Part shown: positions 18,475-27,382 of the stretch, piece by piece | Layout: every line of letters begins with the position of its first letter | Numbering within the stretch: the stretch's first letter is position 1 | Source: Streptomyces sp. RKAG293 | GTDB taxonomy: Bacteria > Actinomycetota > Actinomycetes > Streptomycetales > Streptomycetaceae | Direction: 5' to 3' | Length of the DNA: 64,000 nucleotides | NCBI RefSeq assembly: GCF_023701745.1 | Contig: NZ_JAJOZB010000001.1 | Coordinates: forward strand, 2,362,501 to 2,426,500 | Notes under the pieces: model-generated | Seen by the model: only the letters and a program-made list of their open reading frames with translations | Database searches by the model: none | What the model was told of the DNA's origin: nothing | Made by a program: the position numbers and the translations under genes

Positions 18475-19413
18475 ATGGGCACGACGGCGATTGTCGACAC
18501 GACCGGCACGGAGCCGTATCTCATGGAACTGGCTCCGGACGTCCATGCGTTCTGCCAGCCCGACGGCGGCTGGTGCCTGAGCAACGCGGGCTTCGTCAGT
18601 GACGGCGCGAGCACCCTGCTCGTGGACACCGCCGCCACCGAACGCCGCGCCCGGCTGCTGCGGGACGCCATCGCCACGGCGGGCGCGCCGCACCCGCAGT
18701 ACGTCGTCAACACCCACCACCACGGCGACCACACCTACGGCAACGGCCTGTTCGCGGCGGGCGGCTCGGCCGTCGTCGGGCACACCGCGTGCCGCCGGGA
18801 ACTGCTCGCCGCCGGCCGCCAGCTGCACGGTGTCTGGCCCGACGTCGACTACGGCGACATCGAGATCACCGCGCCCACTATCACGTACTCCGAATCGATG
18901 CGGCTGCACACGGCCGACTCGGAGGTGCGGCTGTTCCACCCGGGGGTGGCGCACACGCCGGGCGACACCATCGTGTGGCTGCCGCGCCAGCGCATCGTCT
19001 TCACCGGTGACCTGGTCTTCAACGGCGGCACGCCGTTCATCCTGATGGGGTCGCTGACCGGGTCGCTGCGCGCGCTGGACCTGCTGCGGTCGCTGGACGC
19101 CGAGATCGTCGTCCCCGGGCACGGCCCGGTCACCGACCCCGGCGTCTACGACACCATGGAGCGGTACCTGCGCAACCTCGGCTGTCTCGCGGAGACCGGC
19201 CGCGCCGCCGGCCACACCCCGCTGCAGACCGCCCGCGCCGCCGACCTCGGCGCCTTCGCCCAACTCCGCGAGTCCGAGCGGCTGGTCGCCAACCTGCACC
19301 GGGTCTACGCCGAACTCGACGGCATCGCGCCGGGCGCCCCGCTGGACGTGGCGGCGGCGTTCGCCGACATGGCGGAGATGAACGGCGGCGTGCCGGTGGC
19401 CTGCCACGCGTAA
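18475..19413 (+). CDS. MBL-fold metallo-hydrolase
   Basis: 312 residues from ATG 18475 (GGGGAGGG upstream). Metallo-beta-lactamase fold with the metal motif HHHGDH at 81-86 (HXHXDH variant with His at the first three positions), a later His in GVAHTPGDT, Asp in VFTGDLVF and His in VPGHGPV. Likely a two-zinc hydrolase, similar to proteins named beta-lactamase-like or SdsA-like; substrate unknown. It starts 42 bp after gntP and may be cotranscribed, but no link to gluconate is evident. Confidence 0.9.
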   Translation: MGTTAIVDTTGTEPYLMELAPDVHAFCQPDGGWCLSNAGFVSDGASTLLVDTAATERRARLLRDAIATAGAPHPQYVVNTHHHGDHTYGNGLFAAGGSAVVGHTACRRELLAAGRQLHGVWPDVDYGDIEITAPTITYSESMRLHTADSEVRLFHPGVAHTPGDTIVWLPRQRIVFTGDLVFNGGTPFILMGSLTGSLRALDLLRSLDAEIVVPGHGPVTDPGVYDTMERYLRNLGCLAETGRAAGHTPLQTARAADLGAFAQLRESERLVANLHRVYAELDGIAPGAPLDVAAAFADMAEMNGGVPVACHA

Positions 19414-19630
19414 TGCCCTTCCGGCGGATCATGGCGCCCGGTCCTGTCGGCCTGCGGCCGGGCGGCGGCCCCGCCGCGGCAGAACGTGAGGCTCCCCCAG
19501 CACCTGTTCACGGCGGTGACCGGTCCTCCGCGACACCGGGAGCCGCCGTTCCGGGTGGGGCCCGCGCGTGATCGGCCGGACGGGCCTCAGCGGGGCTTGT
19601 CGGGCCGCGAGCCGCCGCCCGGCGGCAAAG

Positions 19631-20980
19631 TCACCAGCGCGGCACCGTCGGCGTCTGCCACCCCGGGTCGGCCAGGCGCATGGCTGCCGCGTCGTCGCGG
19701 TCCCGCATCGTGCCGTCGTCGTCCAGCCACCGCTGGTGGAGGACCCTGAGGGCGTCGCGGTCGAGTTCGACGCCGAGGCCGGGCGCGTCGGAGACGGTGA
19801 GCCGGCCGTCGGTGAAGACGTGCCGGGACGTGATGACGTCGTCGGTCTGCCAGGGGTAGTGCGAGTCGCAGGCGTAGTCGAGGTTGGGGACGGTCGCGGC
19901 CACGTGGGTCATGGCGGCGAGGCTGATCCCCAGGTGGGTGTTGGAGTGCATGGACAGGCCGACGCCGAAGGTACGGCAGATCGCGGCCAGTTCACGGGTG
20001 TTGCGCAGCCCGCCCCAGTAGTGGTGGTCGGACAGGACGACCTGGACGGCGCCCGTCGCGAAGGCCTCCCGGATCTCCGGGAAGGTCGTCACGCACATGT
20101 TGGTGGCCAGCGGCACCTCGGTGCCGGCCGCGACCTCCGCCATGCGGGCGGTGGTGCTGGCCGGGTCCTCCAGGTACTCGAGGACGTCGCCGAGTTCGGC
20201 GGCGACCCGCAGCGACGTCTCCACGGACCAGGCGCCGTTGGGGTCCAGCCGCAGCGGCTGACCGGGGAACTCCTCGGCCAGCGCCCTGACGGCGGCGATC
20301 TCCTCGTCGGGCGGGAAGACGCCGCCCTTCAGCTTGAAGGAGGCGAACCCGTACGTGTCGGCGAAGCGGCGGGCCTGGGCGACGACGCCGGCCGGGTCGA
20401 GCGCGGCGCCCCAGTCGTCCCGAGGCGTGTCCGCGCCGGGGTGGTGCGCCCAGCGGTAGAAGAGGTACGCGCTGTACTCGACGGTGTCGCGGACCTTGCC
20501 GCCGAGCAGGGTGTGCACGGGCAGGCCGAGGATCTTGCCGAGCGCGTCGAGGCAGGCGACCTCGAACCCGGAGATGACGGAGAGCCGCAGCTTGTCGGCG
20601 GTCTGCACCCCGCGCAGCCCGCCCACGTCGACGGAGTCGGAGACGTCGCCGGGGTCGCCGCAGACCTGCTCGGCGAGCGTGAACAGCCCGTTCAGATCGC
20701 TGACCGCATGGCCGGGCAGTGCCTTGCCCAGGGGCGCGGCAAGCTCCAGGTACCGGCTGTCGCCGTACGTCTCGCCGATGCCGACCGTGCCGTCGGCGGT
20801 GACCACCTCGATGATCAGGCGCGGGGTGAAGGGCTGGTGCACGCCCTGGGCGTTGAGCAGCGGCGGGTCGGCGATCAGGATCGGGGTGAGCCTGACCTCC
20901 GTCACCGTCAGTGCCCCGGCGTCCCTCAGTCCCCCGGCGTTCGCCGCTGCCGTCTGTGTATGTGAATACCGTTCACCCAT
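19631..20980 (-). CDS. gudD: glucarate dehydratase-type enolase superfamily enzyme
   Basis: 449 residues. Members dehydrate D-glucarate (or idarate) to 5-keto-4-deoxyglucarate. Enolase-superfamily signatures: the general base region FASFKLKGGVF, metal ligand RLDPNGAW, later ligands EDPAS and ATNMC, the SDHHYWGG block, and the catalytic HSNTHLGISLAAMTH. These match the glucarate dehydratase subgroup closely. ATG at 20980. It converges on the MBL gene; with gluconate genes nearby it suggests aldonic/aldaric acid use. Confidence 0.92.
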   Translation of the reverse strand: MGERYSHTQTAAANAGGLRDAGALTVTEVRLTPILIADPPLLNAQGVHQPFTPRLIIEVVTADGTVGIGETYGDSRYLELAAPLGKALPGHAVSDLNGLFTLAEQVCGDPGDVSDSVDVGGLRGVQTADKLRLSVISGFEVACLDALGKILGLPVHTLLGGKVRDTVEYSAYLFYRWAHHPGADTPRDDWGAALDPAGVVAQARRFADTYGFASFKLKGGVFPPDEEIAAVRALAEEFPGQPLRLDPNGAWSVETSLRVAAELGDVLEYLEDPASTTARMAEVAAGTEVPLATNMCVTTFPEIREAFATGAVQVVLSDHHYWGGLRNTRELAAICRTFGVGLSMHSNTHLGISLAAMTHVAATVPNLDYACDSHYPWQTDDVITSRHVFTDGRLTVSDAPGLGVELDRDALRVLHQRWLDDDGTMRDRDDAAAMRLADPGWQTPTVPRW

Positions 20981-20991
20981 AAGTCCAGAGG

Positions 20992-21915
20992 CTAGGCGGG
21001 GGCCGAGTCCGCGTCAACCCATGCCGGGAGCGCCTCCCTGGCCGCGTGCCAGGCCGCCGGCAGGGCCGCGACCCCGGTGCGGGCGGCGACCACACCGCCC
21101 GCGATGGCGCAGGTGGTGTCCATGTCGCCACGGCCGGCGACGGTGGCCCACAGGCACTCCTGGAGGTCGTCGGGGTGGTTGCCCGCGCACCACAGCGCGA
21201 ACGGCACCGTGTCGGGGGCCGACACCCGGTACCCCGAGCCGAGCACCTCGGCGGCATGGCGGACCGAGGCGTACTCGGACATCCGGGAGGCGGTGCGCAG
21301 GCCGGAGCGGACGTCGGAGACGTCGAGCCGGTCCGCGACGGAGCTGAGGAAGTCGGCACGGGCGGGGGCGGGGCCGCCCCGGCCGCGGGCCGCGAGCGCG
21401 GCGGCGACCGCGACCGCCACGGCTCCGGCGACGGCCTCGGGGTGGTGGTGGGAGACGGCGGCCTGGTGGGCGGCCAGTTCGGCGACCGCGTCCAGGTCGC
21501 CGCTGTGCCAGGCGCCGAGCGGGGCCACCCGCATGGCGGCCCCGTTCCCCCAGGAGCCCTGGCCCTCGAACTGCTCGCTCACCACTTCCTGCCACCGCTC
21601 CCCCGCACCGATCCGGCGGAGCACGTCGTGCATCGAGGGACCGTAGCCGCGGTGGTCGTCGGCGGCGTACTCGTCGGCGAGGCGGCGCGCCAGCCGGTCC
21701 TGGTCGACCGCACCGCCGCTCTCCGCCAGCTCCCGGAAGAGCGCGAGCGCCTGCGCGGTGTCGTCGCTCCACAACCAGGTGTCCTGCGGCGGCAGAACGC
21801 GTTTCTCCAGCGCCTCTGGACCGGCGAGCCGGAGCACCGAGAACCAGCGGTCGCCGAAGGCGTCCCCGTGGGCGAGTCCGTGGAGCGAGTCCAGGGCGGC
21901 GGCGGGGATGTACAT
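20992..21915 (-). CDS. ADP-ribosylglycohydrolase family protein
   Basis: 307 residues. DraG/ARH fold: N-terminal SLHGLAHGDAFGDRWF (usual GxxxGDAxG pattern) and the C-terminal metal-binding GDMDTTCAIAGGVVAARTG at about 270, equivalent to the family GDTDT. It should remove ADP-ribose from a protein, nucleic acid or metabolite; no ADP-ribosyltransferase is adjacent. It lies 12 bp upstream of gudD on the same strand, so may be cotranscribed. Confidence 0.9.
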   Translation of the reverse strand: MYIPAAALDSLHGLAHGDAFGDRWFSVLRLAGPEALEKRVLPPQDTWLWSDDTAQALALFRELAESGGAVDQDRLARRLADEYAADDHRGYGPSMHDVLRRIGAGERWQEVVSEQFEGQGSWGNGAAMRVAPLGAWHSGDLDAVAELAAHQAAVSHHHPEAVAGAVAVAVAAALAARGRGGPAPARADFLSSVADRLDVSDVRSGLRTASRMSEYASVRHAAEVLGSGYRVSAPDTVPFALWCAGNHPDDLQECLWATVAGRGDMDTTCAIAGGVVAARTGVAALPAAWHAAREALPAWVDADSAPA

Positions 21916-22002
21916 CTAGGCTCCTCGAAGGGCATGGACGGACCGCCAGTCTCCCAGCCGGAACCGGCCCACAACACCGGATTCCGGATCCCTACTGGAC
22001 GA

Positions 22003-22022
22003 CATACCGACTGGTCGGCATG
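22003..22022. promoter_or_regulatory. TetR-type operator, CATACCGAC family
   Basis: CATACCGAC-TG-GTCGGCATG, a 9-2-9 inverted repeat with one mismatch, 50 bp upstream of the phosphotransferase/acyl-CoA dehydrogenase operon. Related half-sites occur at 29018-29033 and 49360-49375. Inferred binding site for a TetR repressor. Confidence 0.7.
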
Positions 22023-22071
22023 ATGGCAGGAACGCCAGGACCAAGGTGTGCCGGGTGGTGAGGAGCAGACG

Positions 22072-23193
22072 ATGAGCGGTACGGACAATCCACCGGGCGA
22101 CGGTACGGGCAATCCACCGGGCAATCCCCCGGCCGATACGGCGGGCGGCCAGGCGGGCAATGCGGCGGGCAATCCGCCGGGGCTCGACCTCGGTCGGCTG
22201 CGCGAGCACCTGGACCGGCAGCGGCCGGGACTGGTGCGCGGCACCCTGCGCGCCCGGCTGATCGAGGGCGGCCGGTCCAACCTGACGTACGCCGTCACCG
22301 ACGGCGTCTCGCGGTGGGTGGTGCGGCGGCCGCCGCTCGGGCACGTCCTGGCCACCGCGCACGACATGACGCGCGAGCACCGGGTGATCAGCGCGCTGAG
22401 CGACACCCCGGTTCCGGTGCCCGGCACGGTGCTGCTGTGCGAGGACCCCGAGGTGATCGGCGCGCCGTTCTACGTCATGGACTTCGTGGACGGCACCCCG
22501 TACCGCACCTCCGCGCAGCTCGCCGTGATCGGCCCGGAGCGCACCCGCGCCGTCGTGCTGGGGCTCGTCGACACCCTGGTGGACCTGCACGCGGTGGACC
22601 CGGCGGCAGCCGGTCTCGACGGCTTCGGACGTCCCGAGGGGTTCCTGGAGCGGCAGTTGCGCCGCTGGGGCAAGCAGCTGGAGGCGTCCGGCAGCCGGGA
22701 GCTGCCCGGTATCGCGGAACTGCACGCCGCACTCGGCAAGGCGCTGCCCGCCTCGCCGGCGCCCACCGTCGTGCACGGCGACTACCGGCTCGACAACGTG
22801 CTCGTCGGCGACGACGACCAGGTCAGGGCCGTCCTGGACTGGGAGATGTCGACGCTGGGCGATCCGCTCACCGACCTCGGCCTGCTGGTCATGTACAGCG
22901 AGCAGGAGACCGTCCCCGACGCGCCCGTGTCCACCACCGGCGACGCGCCCGGCCACCCCAGCGCCCGCGAACTGGTCGAGCGGTACGCCGAGCGCTCCGG
23001 CCGCGACACCTCCGCCATCGACTGGTACACGGCCTTCGCGTACTTCAAGCTCGCCGTGATCCTCGAGGGCATCCACTACCGCTACACGCTGGGCCAGACC
23101 GTCGGCGCCGGTTTCGACCGGATCGGCTCGCTGGTCCCCGCGTTCATCGACCGCGGGCTGCTCAAGCTCCGGCTCCAGCCCCAGGAGGACTGA
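22072..23193 (+). CDS. APH-fold phosphotransferase family protein
   Basis: 373 residues from ATG 22072, with a GGTGAGGAG ribosome site. Aminoglycoside-phosphotransferase/choline-kinase fold: NLTYAVTDG near 65, catalytic loop VHGDYRLDNVLVG (about 232-244) and metal site VLDWEMSTLGDPLTDLG. This ACAD10/FadE36-like group is almost always next to acyl-CoA dehydrogenases, as here, and is thought to phosphorylate a hydroxyacyl substrate. The N-terminal ~40 residues are a Gly/Asn/Pro-rich repeat (GNPPG-type). Confidence 0.9.
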   Translation: MSGTDNPPGDGTGNPPGNPPADTAGGQAGNAAGNPPGLDLGRLREHLDRQRPGLVRGTLRARLIEGGRSNLTYAVTDGVSRWVVRRPPLGHVLATAHDMTREHRVISALSDTPVPVPGTVLLCEDPEVIGAPFYVMDFVDGTPYRTSAQLAVIGPERTRAVVLGLVDTLVDLHAVDPAAAGLDGFGRPEGFLERQLRRWGKQLEASGSRELPGIAELHAALGKALPASPAPTVVHGDYRLDNVLVGDDDQVRAVLDWEMSTLGDPLTDLGLLVMYSEQETVPDAPVSTTGDAPGHPSARELVERYAERSGRDTSAIDWYTAFAYFKLAVILEGIHYRYTLGQTVGAGFDRIGSLVPAFIDRGLLKLRLQPQED

Positions 23194-23199
23194 GGACTG

Positions 23200-24414
23200 A
23201 TGGATTTCGCCTACGACGCCCGTACCGAGGAACTGCGGACGCGACTGACCGCGTTCATGGCGGAGCACGTCTACCCGGCCGAGCCGGTCTTCGCCCTCCA
23301 GCGCGAGCAGGCCGAGGGCGACGCCCGCTGGTCCGCGCCGCCCGTCGTGGAGGACCTGAAGGCGGAGGCCAAGCGGCAGGGGCTGTGGAACCTCTTCCTG
23401 CCCGGCGAGCGCGGGGCCGGGCTGACGAACCTGCAGTACGCGCCCCTGGCCGAGATCACCGGCCGCAGCCCGCACCTGGCGCCGCCCGCCCTGAACTGCG
23501 CCGCGCCCGACACCGGGAACATGGAGGTGCTGAGCGAGTTCGGCACCGAGCAGCAGCGCAAGCAGTGGCTGGAGCCGCTGCTCGCCGGTGAGATCCGCTC
23601 CGCGTTCGCGATGACGGAACCGGACGTCGCCTCGTCCGACGCCACCAACATCGAGACGCGGATCGCGCGTGACGGCGACTCGTACCTCATCAACGGCCGC
23701 AAGTGGTACATCTCCGGGGCGATGAACCCCAAGTGCGCGATCATGATCGTGATGGGCAAGAGCGACCCGTCCGCGGAACGCCACCGCCAGCAGAGCCAGA
23801 TTCTCGTGCCGCGTGACACCCCCGGCGTCGAAGTACGCCGCGGCATGCGGGTGTTCGGCTACGACGACGGCGACCACGGCGGCCACGCCGAGGTGGTCTT
23901 CACCGACGTCCGGGTGCCGGCCGAGAACCTGATCGGCGAGGAGGGCGGCGGCTTCGCCATCGCCCAGGCCCGGCTCGGTCCTGGGCGCATCCACCACTGC
24001 ATGCGCCTGATCGGCATGGCGGAGCGCGCGCTCGAGCTCATGTGCCGGCGGGCGACGGACCGGGTGGCGTTCGGCAAGCCGATCGCCGAGCAGGGCGTGG
24101 TCCAGGAGTGGATCGCGGAGGCACGGGTCGAGATCGAACTGCTGCGGCTGCTGGTGCTGAAGACGGCCTGGCTGATGGACACGGCCGGCAACCGGGGCGC
24201 CCACACCGAGATCCAGTCGATCAAGATCGCCACGCCGGCCGCGGTGCAGTCGATCATCGACCGGGCGATCCAGGTGCACGGGGCGGGTGGCGTGGGTCAG
24301 GACTTCCCGCTGGCGGAACTGTGGGCGGCGGCGCGGACGTTGCGGTTGGCGGACGGGCCGGACGAGGTGCATAAGCGCTCACTCGCGCGCCGTGAACTGA
24401 AGAAGTACGTGTAG
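23200..24414 (+). CDS. acyl-CoA dehydrogenase (ACAD10/11-like)
   Basis: 404 residues, starting 6 bases after the phosphotransferase stop, so operonic. FAD-dependent alpha,beta-dehydrogenation of an acyl-CoA. Signatures: [18 protein letters not shown], the [21 protein letters not shown] strand region, the [19 protein letters not shown] helix, and the C-terminal [14 protein letters not shown]. Pairing with an APH-fold kinase suggests a 4-hydroxyacid or branched-acid route. Its stop is followed by the large palindromic element. Confidence 0.93.
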   Translation: MDFAYDARTEELRTRLTAFMAEHVYPAEPVFALQREQAEGDARWSAPPVVEDLKAEAKRQGLWNLFLPGERGAGLTNLQYAPLAEITGRSPHLAPPALNCAAPDTGNMEVLSEFGTEQQRKQWLEPLLAGEIRSAFAMTEPDVASSDATNIETRIARDGDSYLINGRKWYISGAMNPKCAIMIVMGKSDPSAERHRQQSQILVPRDTPGVEVRRGMRVFGYDDGDHGGHAEVVFTDVRVPAENLIGEEGGGFAIAQARLGPGRIHHCMRLIGMAERALELMCRRATDRVAFGKPIAEQGVVQEWIAEARVEIELLRLLVLKTAWLMDTAGNRGAHTEIQSIKIATPAAVQSIIDRAIQVHGAGGVGQDFPLAELWAAARTLRLADGPDEVHKRSLARRELKKYV

Positions 24415-24437
24415 CGGTTGGGGTAAGCCCGCGGCGC

Positions 24438-24564
24438 CGTCGTGGGTCGGGGCCGGGCTCTCCGGCGCGAGGGTTCGAAATCGTATATTTACGGGCCTGG
24501 CGGCCCACAAATACACGGCAGCATTTCGAACCCCCACGCCTGCGATCCCGGCCCCTCACGTTCG
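24438..24564. repeat. ~127-bp palindromic element, copy A
   Basis: Imperfect palindrome. Outer arms run inward to GGTTCGAAAT (left, 24472-24481) and ATTTCGAACC (right), enclosing an inner hairpin ATTTACGGGCC-TGGC-GGCCCACAAAT. It occupies most of the 189-bp gap between two convergent genes. A second copy at 44078-44208 is the reverse complement with near-continuous similarity over the whole length, including a 27-bp identical core and conserved outer ends (CGTCGTGGGT and CGTTCG). A bidirectional terminator role fits the position; conserved unpaired sequence suggests a repeat family. Confidence 0.85.
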
Positions 24565-24603
24565 AGCCCGCCCGGCTCGACCCGGTTCGACGGCAGCGGG
24601 GGG

Positions 24604-25035
24604 TCAGCGGGAGGGCGGCGCGAAGGGTTCCCTGTCACGGTATCGGGGCCTGCCGTCGGTGCCGTCAGGGTGTTGGTCGAGCGGGATCACCCGGTACGCA
24701 ATACGGCACTTGGCGTCCGCGTAGAGGAGCCGGCCGGGTCCGGAAGCCCCGGCTCGGTACCCGATGGGAACTGCGGCCGGGGCGAGGATCGGGTCGTGGC
24801 AGTAGTGACACCAGTCGTGCGGCTCAGCAACGACGGTCGCCCCGCAGGACGGCTCGCACGCGTACAGCTCGACGTAGTCGGCATGTACGCCCGTGCCCAT
24901 GGGCACGGGACCGAGCGACCGGGCACGGTACAGACGCGCCTTGCAGAGCGCGCAGTTCAACCCCTGTAGCTGGTTGATCGCCAGCCGTTCCGGGTCGGGG
25001 ACGGACGGGTCGGTGCTTGACTCTGCGGAAGTCAT
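24604..25035 (-). CDS. Cys-rich hypothetical protein
   Basis: About 143 residues from ATG 25035 (a longer version from 25086 is possible). Pairs of cysteines form zinc-knuckle-like sites: CALCKARLYRAR, CEPSCG and CHYCHDP. The rest is polar; no TM. Family not recognised. It is divergent from the XRE/TPR regulator gene, which suggests a regulator/partner pair. Codon bias is slightly less extreme than in neighbours (more A/T in third positions), a mild hint of acquisition. Confidence 0.75.
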   Translation of the reverse strand: MTSAESSTDPSVPDPERLAINQLQGLNCALCKARLYRARSLGPVPMGTGVHADYVELYACEPSCGATVVAEPHDWCHYCHDPILAPAAVPIGYRAGASGPGRLLYADAKCRIAYRVIPLDQHPDGTDGRPRYRDREPFAPPSR

Positions 25036-25134
25036 GGATGGAGCGTGGCCCGGCTGCTTCCGACCAATCAATGACAGCCGGATCATGAAGACGGGGCTGT
25101 CTCATAGTGCCGCTGTTGATCCACGAGTGCCCGT

Positions 25135-25149
25135 CATAGGCCTCCTATG
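25135..25149. promoter_or_regulatory. inverted repeat, candidate operator of XRE/TPR gene
   Basis: CATAGG-CCT-CCTATG, perfect 6-3-6 inverted repeat 66 bp upstream of the regulator's GTG start and within the divergent region with the Cys-rich gene. Candidate autoregulatory or promoter element. Confidence 0.55.
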
Positions 25150-25215
25150 AAAACACTGCCCGTGTCACGGGGAGTGCCTCTACGGTGGGGATACAGCACC
25201 ATCTGGAGGCGCTCT

Positions 25216-26619
25216 GTGCCACGCTCCGACTCCAAGAAGGACATCGCCCGGACGCTCATCCATCGTGCGAACGCCGAGCAGTGGACGGTCTGGCAGTTGG
25301 CCGAGGCCATCGCCCACGCCTGCGCCTGCTCGCTCCTCCAAGCCCACCGCCTTGCACGTGGGGCGACCCTGGAAGCGACCCGCGCTGACCTCGAGGCGGT
25401 AGGAGCCAGCGTTACCGTGCAGCAGCTGTCAGCCTGGGAGACCGGGCGCGGCCGCCCCTGCGACCCGAACCTTGAGCATCTGTGCCGCCACTACGCCACC
25501 CGCCCCGACCGACTCGGGTACGGTCGCGACTTCACACCGGGCGCCCAGGCGGCTAGCGCTCAACCCTCAGTAGCACCCCGCCCAGCCGCTGCCGAGGAAC
25601 CCCCGCCGGAGCTCGGTGAGATCGGCCCCGGCCCTCTGGAAGGCAAGACACTCGGGGCCCTCGGCGCCGCCCGTCGAAGCATGGCCAGCACCCTGGAATC
25701 CCCGCTGTCCGAGACGGTCCTCGATCAGTGGGAGCGGCAAGCCGTTGAGTACGGGTACGCCTACCAGGTCGCCCCACCCGCGACGCTGCTGCAGGACAGC
25801 GTCGCGGACTTCGCCGAGATCCGGGCGCTCCTCAACCGTCGGCAACCCGCGGACTCCCGCATCCGCTTGTGCCGCGTCGCCGCTCAACTCGCCGGCACTG
25901 CGGGCATCGCACTCGTGGCACTGGGCGAACCCCGTGAAGCGCGACAGTGGTTCCGTGTCGCGCAGCTGGCCGCAGACGAGACCAGCGACCGGGCGCTGCG
26001 CGCATGGCTGTTCGCCCGCGAAGCCGTCATCCCCTTCTACTACGGGTCACCCGCCGCCGCGCAGTCCCTTGCCGAGCGTGCCCGCCTTCTGGCCGGGGCG
26101 ATTCCTTGCGCCACATCCGCCTGGGCGCCCTCCCTCGAAGCCCGGGCGCTCGCCCGCATGGGCCGGCACCACGAAGCCCAGGACGCGATGCGCCTGGCAC
26201 ACACGGCCTTCGACCGGCTGAGCTCGGCCGACACGTCGGACACTGCCTACGGCTACACCCGCCGCCAACTGGTCTGGCACGAGGGCAGCATGTGGACCAC
26301 GATCGGCGACACCCGCCGGGCGCAGGCTTCGCTGCAGACCGCCCACGACCTGTACTCGGCGGACGAACACCTCGACCAGGCGCTGATCACCATGGATGAG
26401 GCGACGTGCCTCGTCGGAGTGGGTGAGGTGGCTGTCGCGTGCCAGGAGACGGAGCGGCTGCTCACCAGCCTGCCTGCAGAACATCTCACCGGCATCGTCG
26501 TGAACCGGGCACGGGACCTGCTCAACGTCCTACCGGCGCGCAGCAAGCTGACGGCCGCCGTCCTCGATCTGCGGGAGCTCGTCGAGGTCCAGGCGCGCCC
26601 GGCGATAACGGCCGGCTAG
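25216..26619 (+). CDS. XRE-type HTH regulator with TPR-like C-terminal domain
   Basis: 467 residues from GTG 25216, with GGAGG 7 bases upstream. N-terminal helices include an HTH-XRE-like segment (TVQQLSAWETGRGRPCDPNLEHLCRHY, about 72-98). A proline-rich linker leads to a ~300-residue helical region of TPR-like repeats (AREARQWFRVAQLAADE, ARMGRHHEAQDAMRLAH, GDTRRAQASLQTAHDLY). The plan recalls Streptomyces peptide- or signal-responsive regulators, but the ligand is unknown. Its stop overlaps that of the convergent Nudix gene. Confidence 0.85.
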   Translation: MPRSDSKKDIARTLIHRANAEQWTVWQLAEAIAHACACSLLQAHRLARGATLEATRADLEAVGASVTVQQLSAWETGRGRPCDPNLEHLCRHYATRPDRLGYGRDFTPGAQAASAQPSVAPRPAAAEEPPPELGEIGPGPLEGKTLGALGAARRSMASTLESPLSETVLDQWERQAVEYGYAYQVAPPATLLQDSVADFAEIRALLNRRQPADSRIRLCRVAAQLAGTAGIALVALGEPREARQWFRVAQLAADETSDRALRAWLFAREAVIPFYYGSPAAAQSLAERARLLAGAIPCATSAWAPSLEARALARMGRHHEAQDAMRLAHTAFDRLSSADTSDTAYGYTRRQLVWHEGSMWTTIGDTRRAQASLQTAHDLYSADEHLDQALITMDEATCLVGVGEVAVACQETERLLTSLPAEHLTGIVVNRARDLLNVLPARSKLTAAVLDLRELVEVQARPAITAG

Positions 26620-27149
26620 CGGCGGGCGAGCAGCTGCAACAGGCCGGTGACCGCGACGCCGGCGACGATCTGACGGTCGTCGATCATCTGCTGCACCGCG
26701 GTGAGCGGGAACCACTCGATGCGGTCGGCCTCGTGGGTGTCGACCGGGTCGGCGACGCGCACGGGATCGCGGGCGAGGAACACGGTGTGCTCGGCGTTGC
26801 ACATTCCCCCGATGGGTTGGTTGTACGCCAACGGTTCCAGTGCGGTGGCGGCCACCTGGTAGCCGGTCTCCTCAAGTACTTCCCGGGCCGCGGCCTCAGA
26901 GAGCGTCTCACCGTCTTCGACGATGCCGCTGGGGATCTCCCAGTTCCACGTATCCGTGGCGAAGCGGTGGCGCCACATCAGCAGCACCTCGCCACGGTCG
27001 TTGTGCAGAACCGTGGCAGCGACGGGGGCCAGCTTGATGAGGTGGTGCTCGTATCGGGCCTGGCCGGGAGGCTGGAGGTCCACCAGATCCAGCTCAACCC
27101 AGGGGCTGCTGTAGACGGTGCGGGCTCCGTAGATCGTCCATTCGCTCAC
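26616..27149 (-). CDS. Nudix hydrolase (ADP-ribose pyrophosphatase-like)
   Basis: 177 residues from GTG 27149, with GGAGG 6 bases upstream. Complete Nudix box GIVEDGETLSEAAAREVLEETGY at about 71-93, preceded by the WNWEIPSG strand typical of ADP-ribose/GDP-mannose pyrophosphatases. Probable hydrolysis of a nucleoside-diphosphate sugar. Stop codon overlaps that of the XRE/TPR gene by three bases. The 233 bp between this gene's start and the next gene holds nothing I recognise. Confidence 0.92.
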   Translation of the reverse strand: MSEWTIYGARTVYSSPWVELDLVDLQPPGQARYEHHLIKLAPVAATVLHNDRGEVLLMWRHRFATDTWNWEIPSGIVEDGETLSEAAAREVLEETGYQVAATALEPLAYNQPIGGMCNAEHTVFLARDPVRVADPVDTHEADRIEWFPLTAVQQMIDDRQIVAGVAVTGLLQLLARR

Positions 27150-27382
27150 CGAGGGCCTCCGGTTGGCAGCAGCGACAAGATCGGCCAAGCCTGCCACAGC
27201 CTTTGCGCCACCTGGTGATGCTGCCGTGGCAGGCTGATCCGATCGGCCAGGACCTGGCGGAGGTCCGGACATCGAGCTCGCCCGGCGTATCGAAGCAGCG
27301 GCGGCGGGCCACGGCGCCCGGTAGCGGGGGCGCAGAAGGCCCCGCCCGACGTGGGCGGGACCGTTGCGCGCCCGTGGGCGGG

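Noticed and set aside
21916..24372. 818-codon open frame on the minus strand
   Set aside because: Antisense shadow of the phosphotransferase and acyl-CoA dehydrogenase genes; composition is typical of GC-rich antisense frames and no domain is recognisable.
24472..24490. tRNA T-arm-like GGTTCGAAATC
   Set aside because: No acceptor, D- or anticodon arms around it; the sequence is the arm of the palindromic element found twice.
27150..27382. Possible small gene between Nudix and oxidoreductase
   Set aside because: Frames there lack a ribosome site and consistent third-position GC bias.
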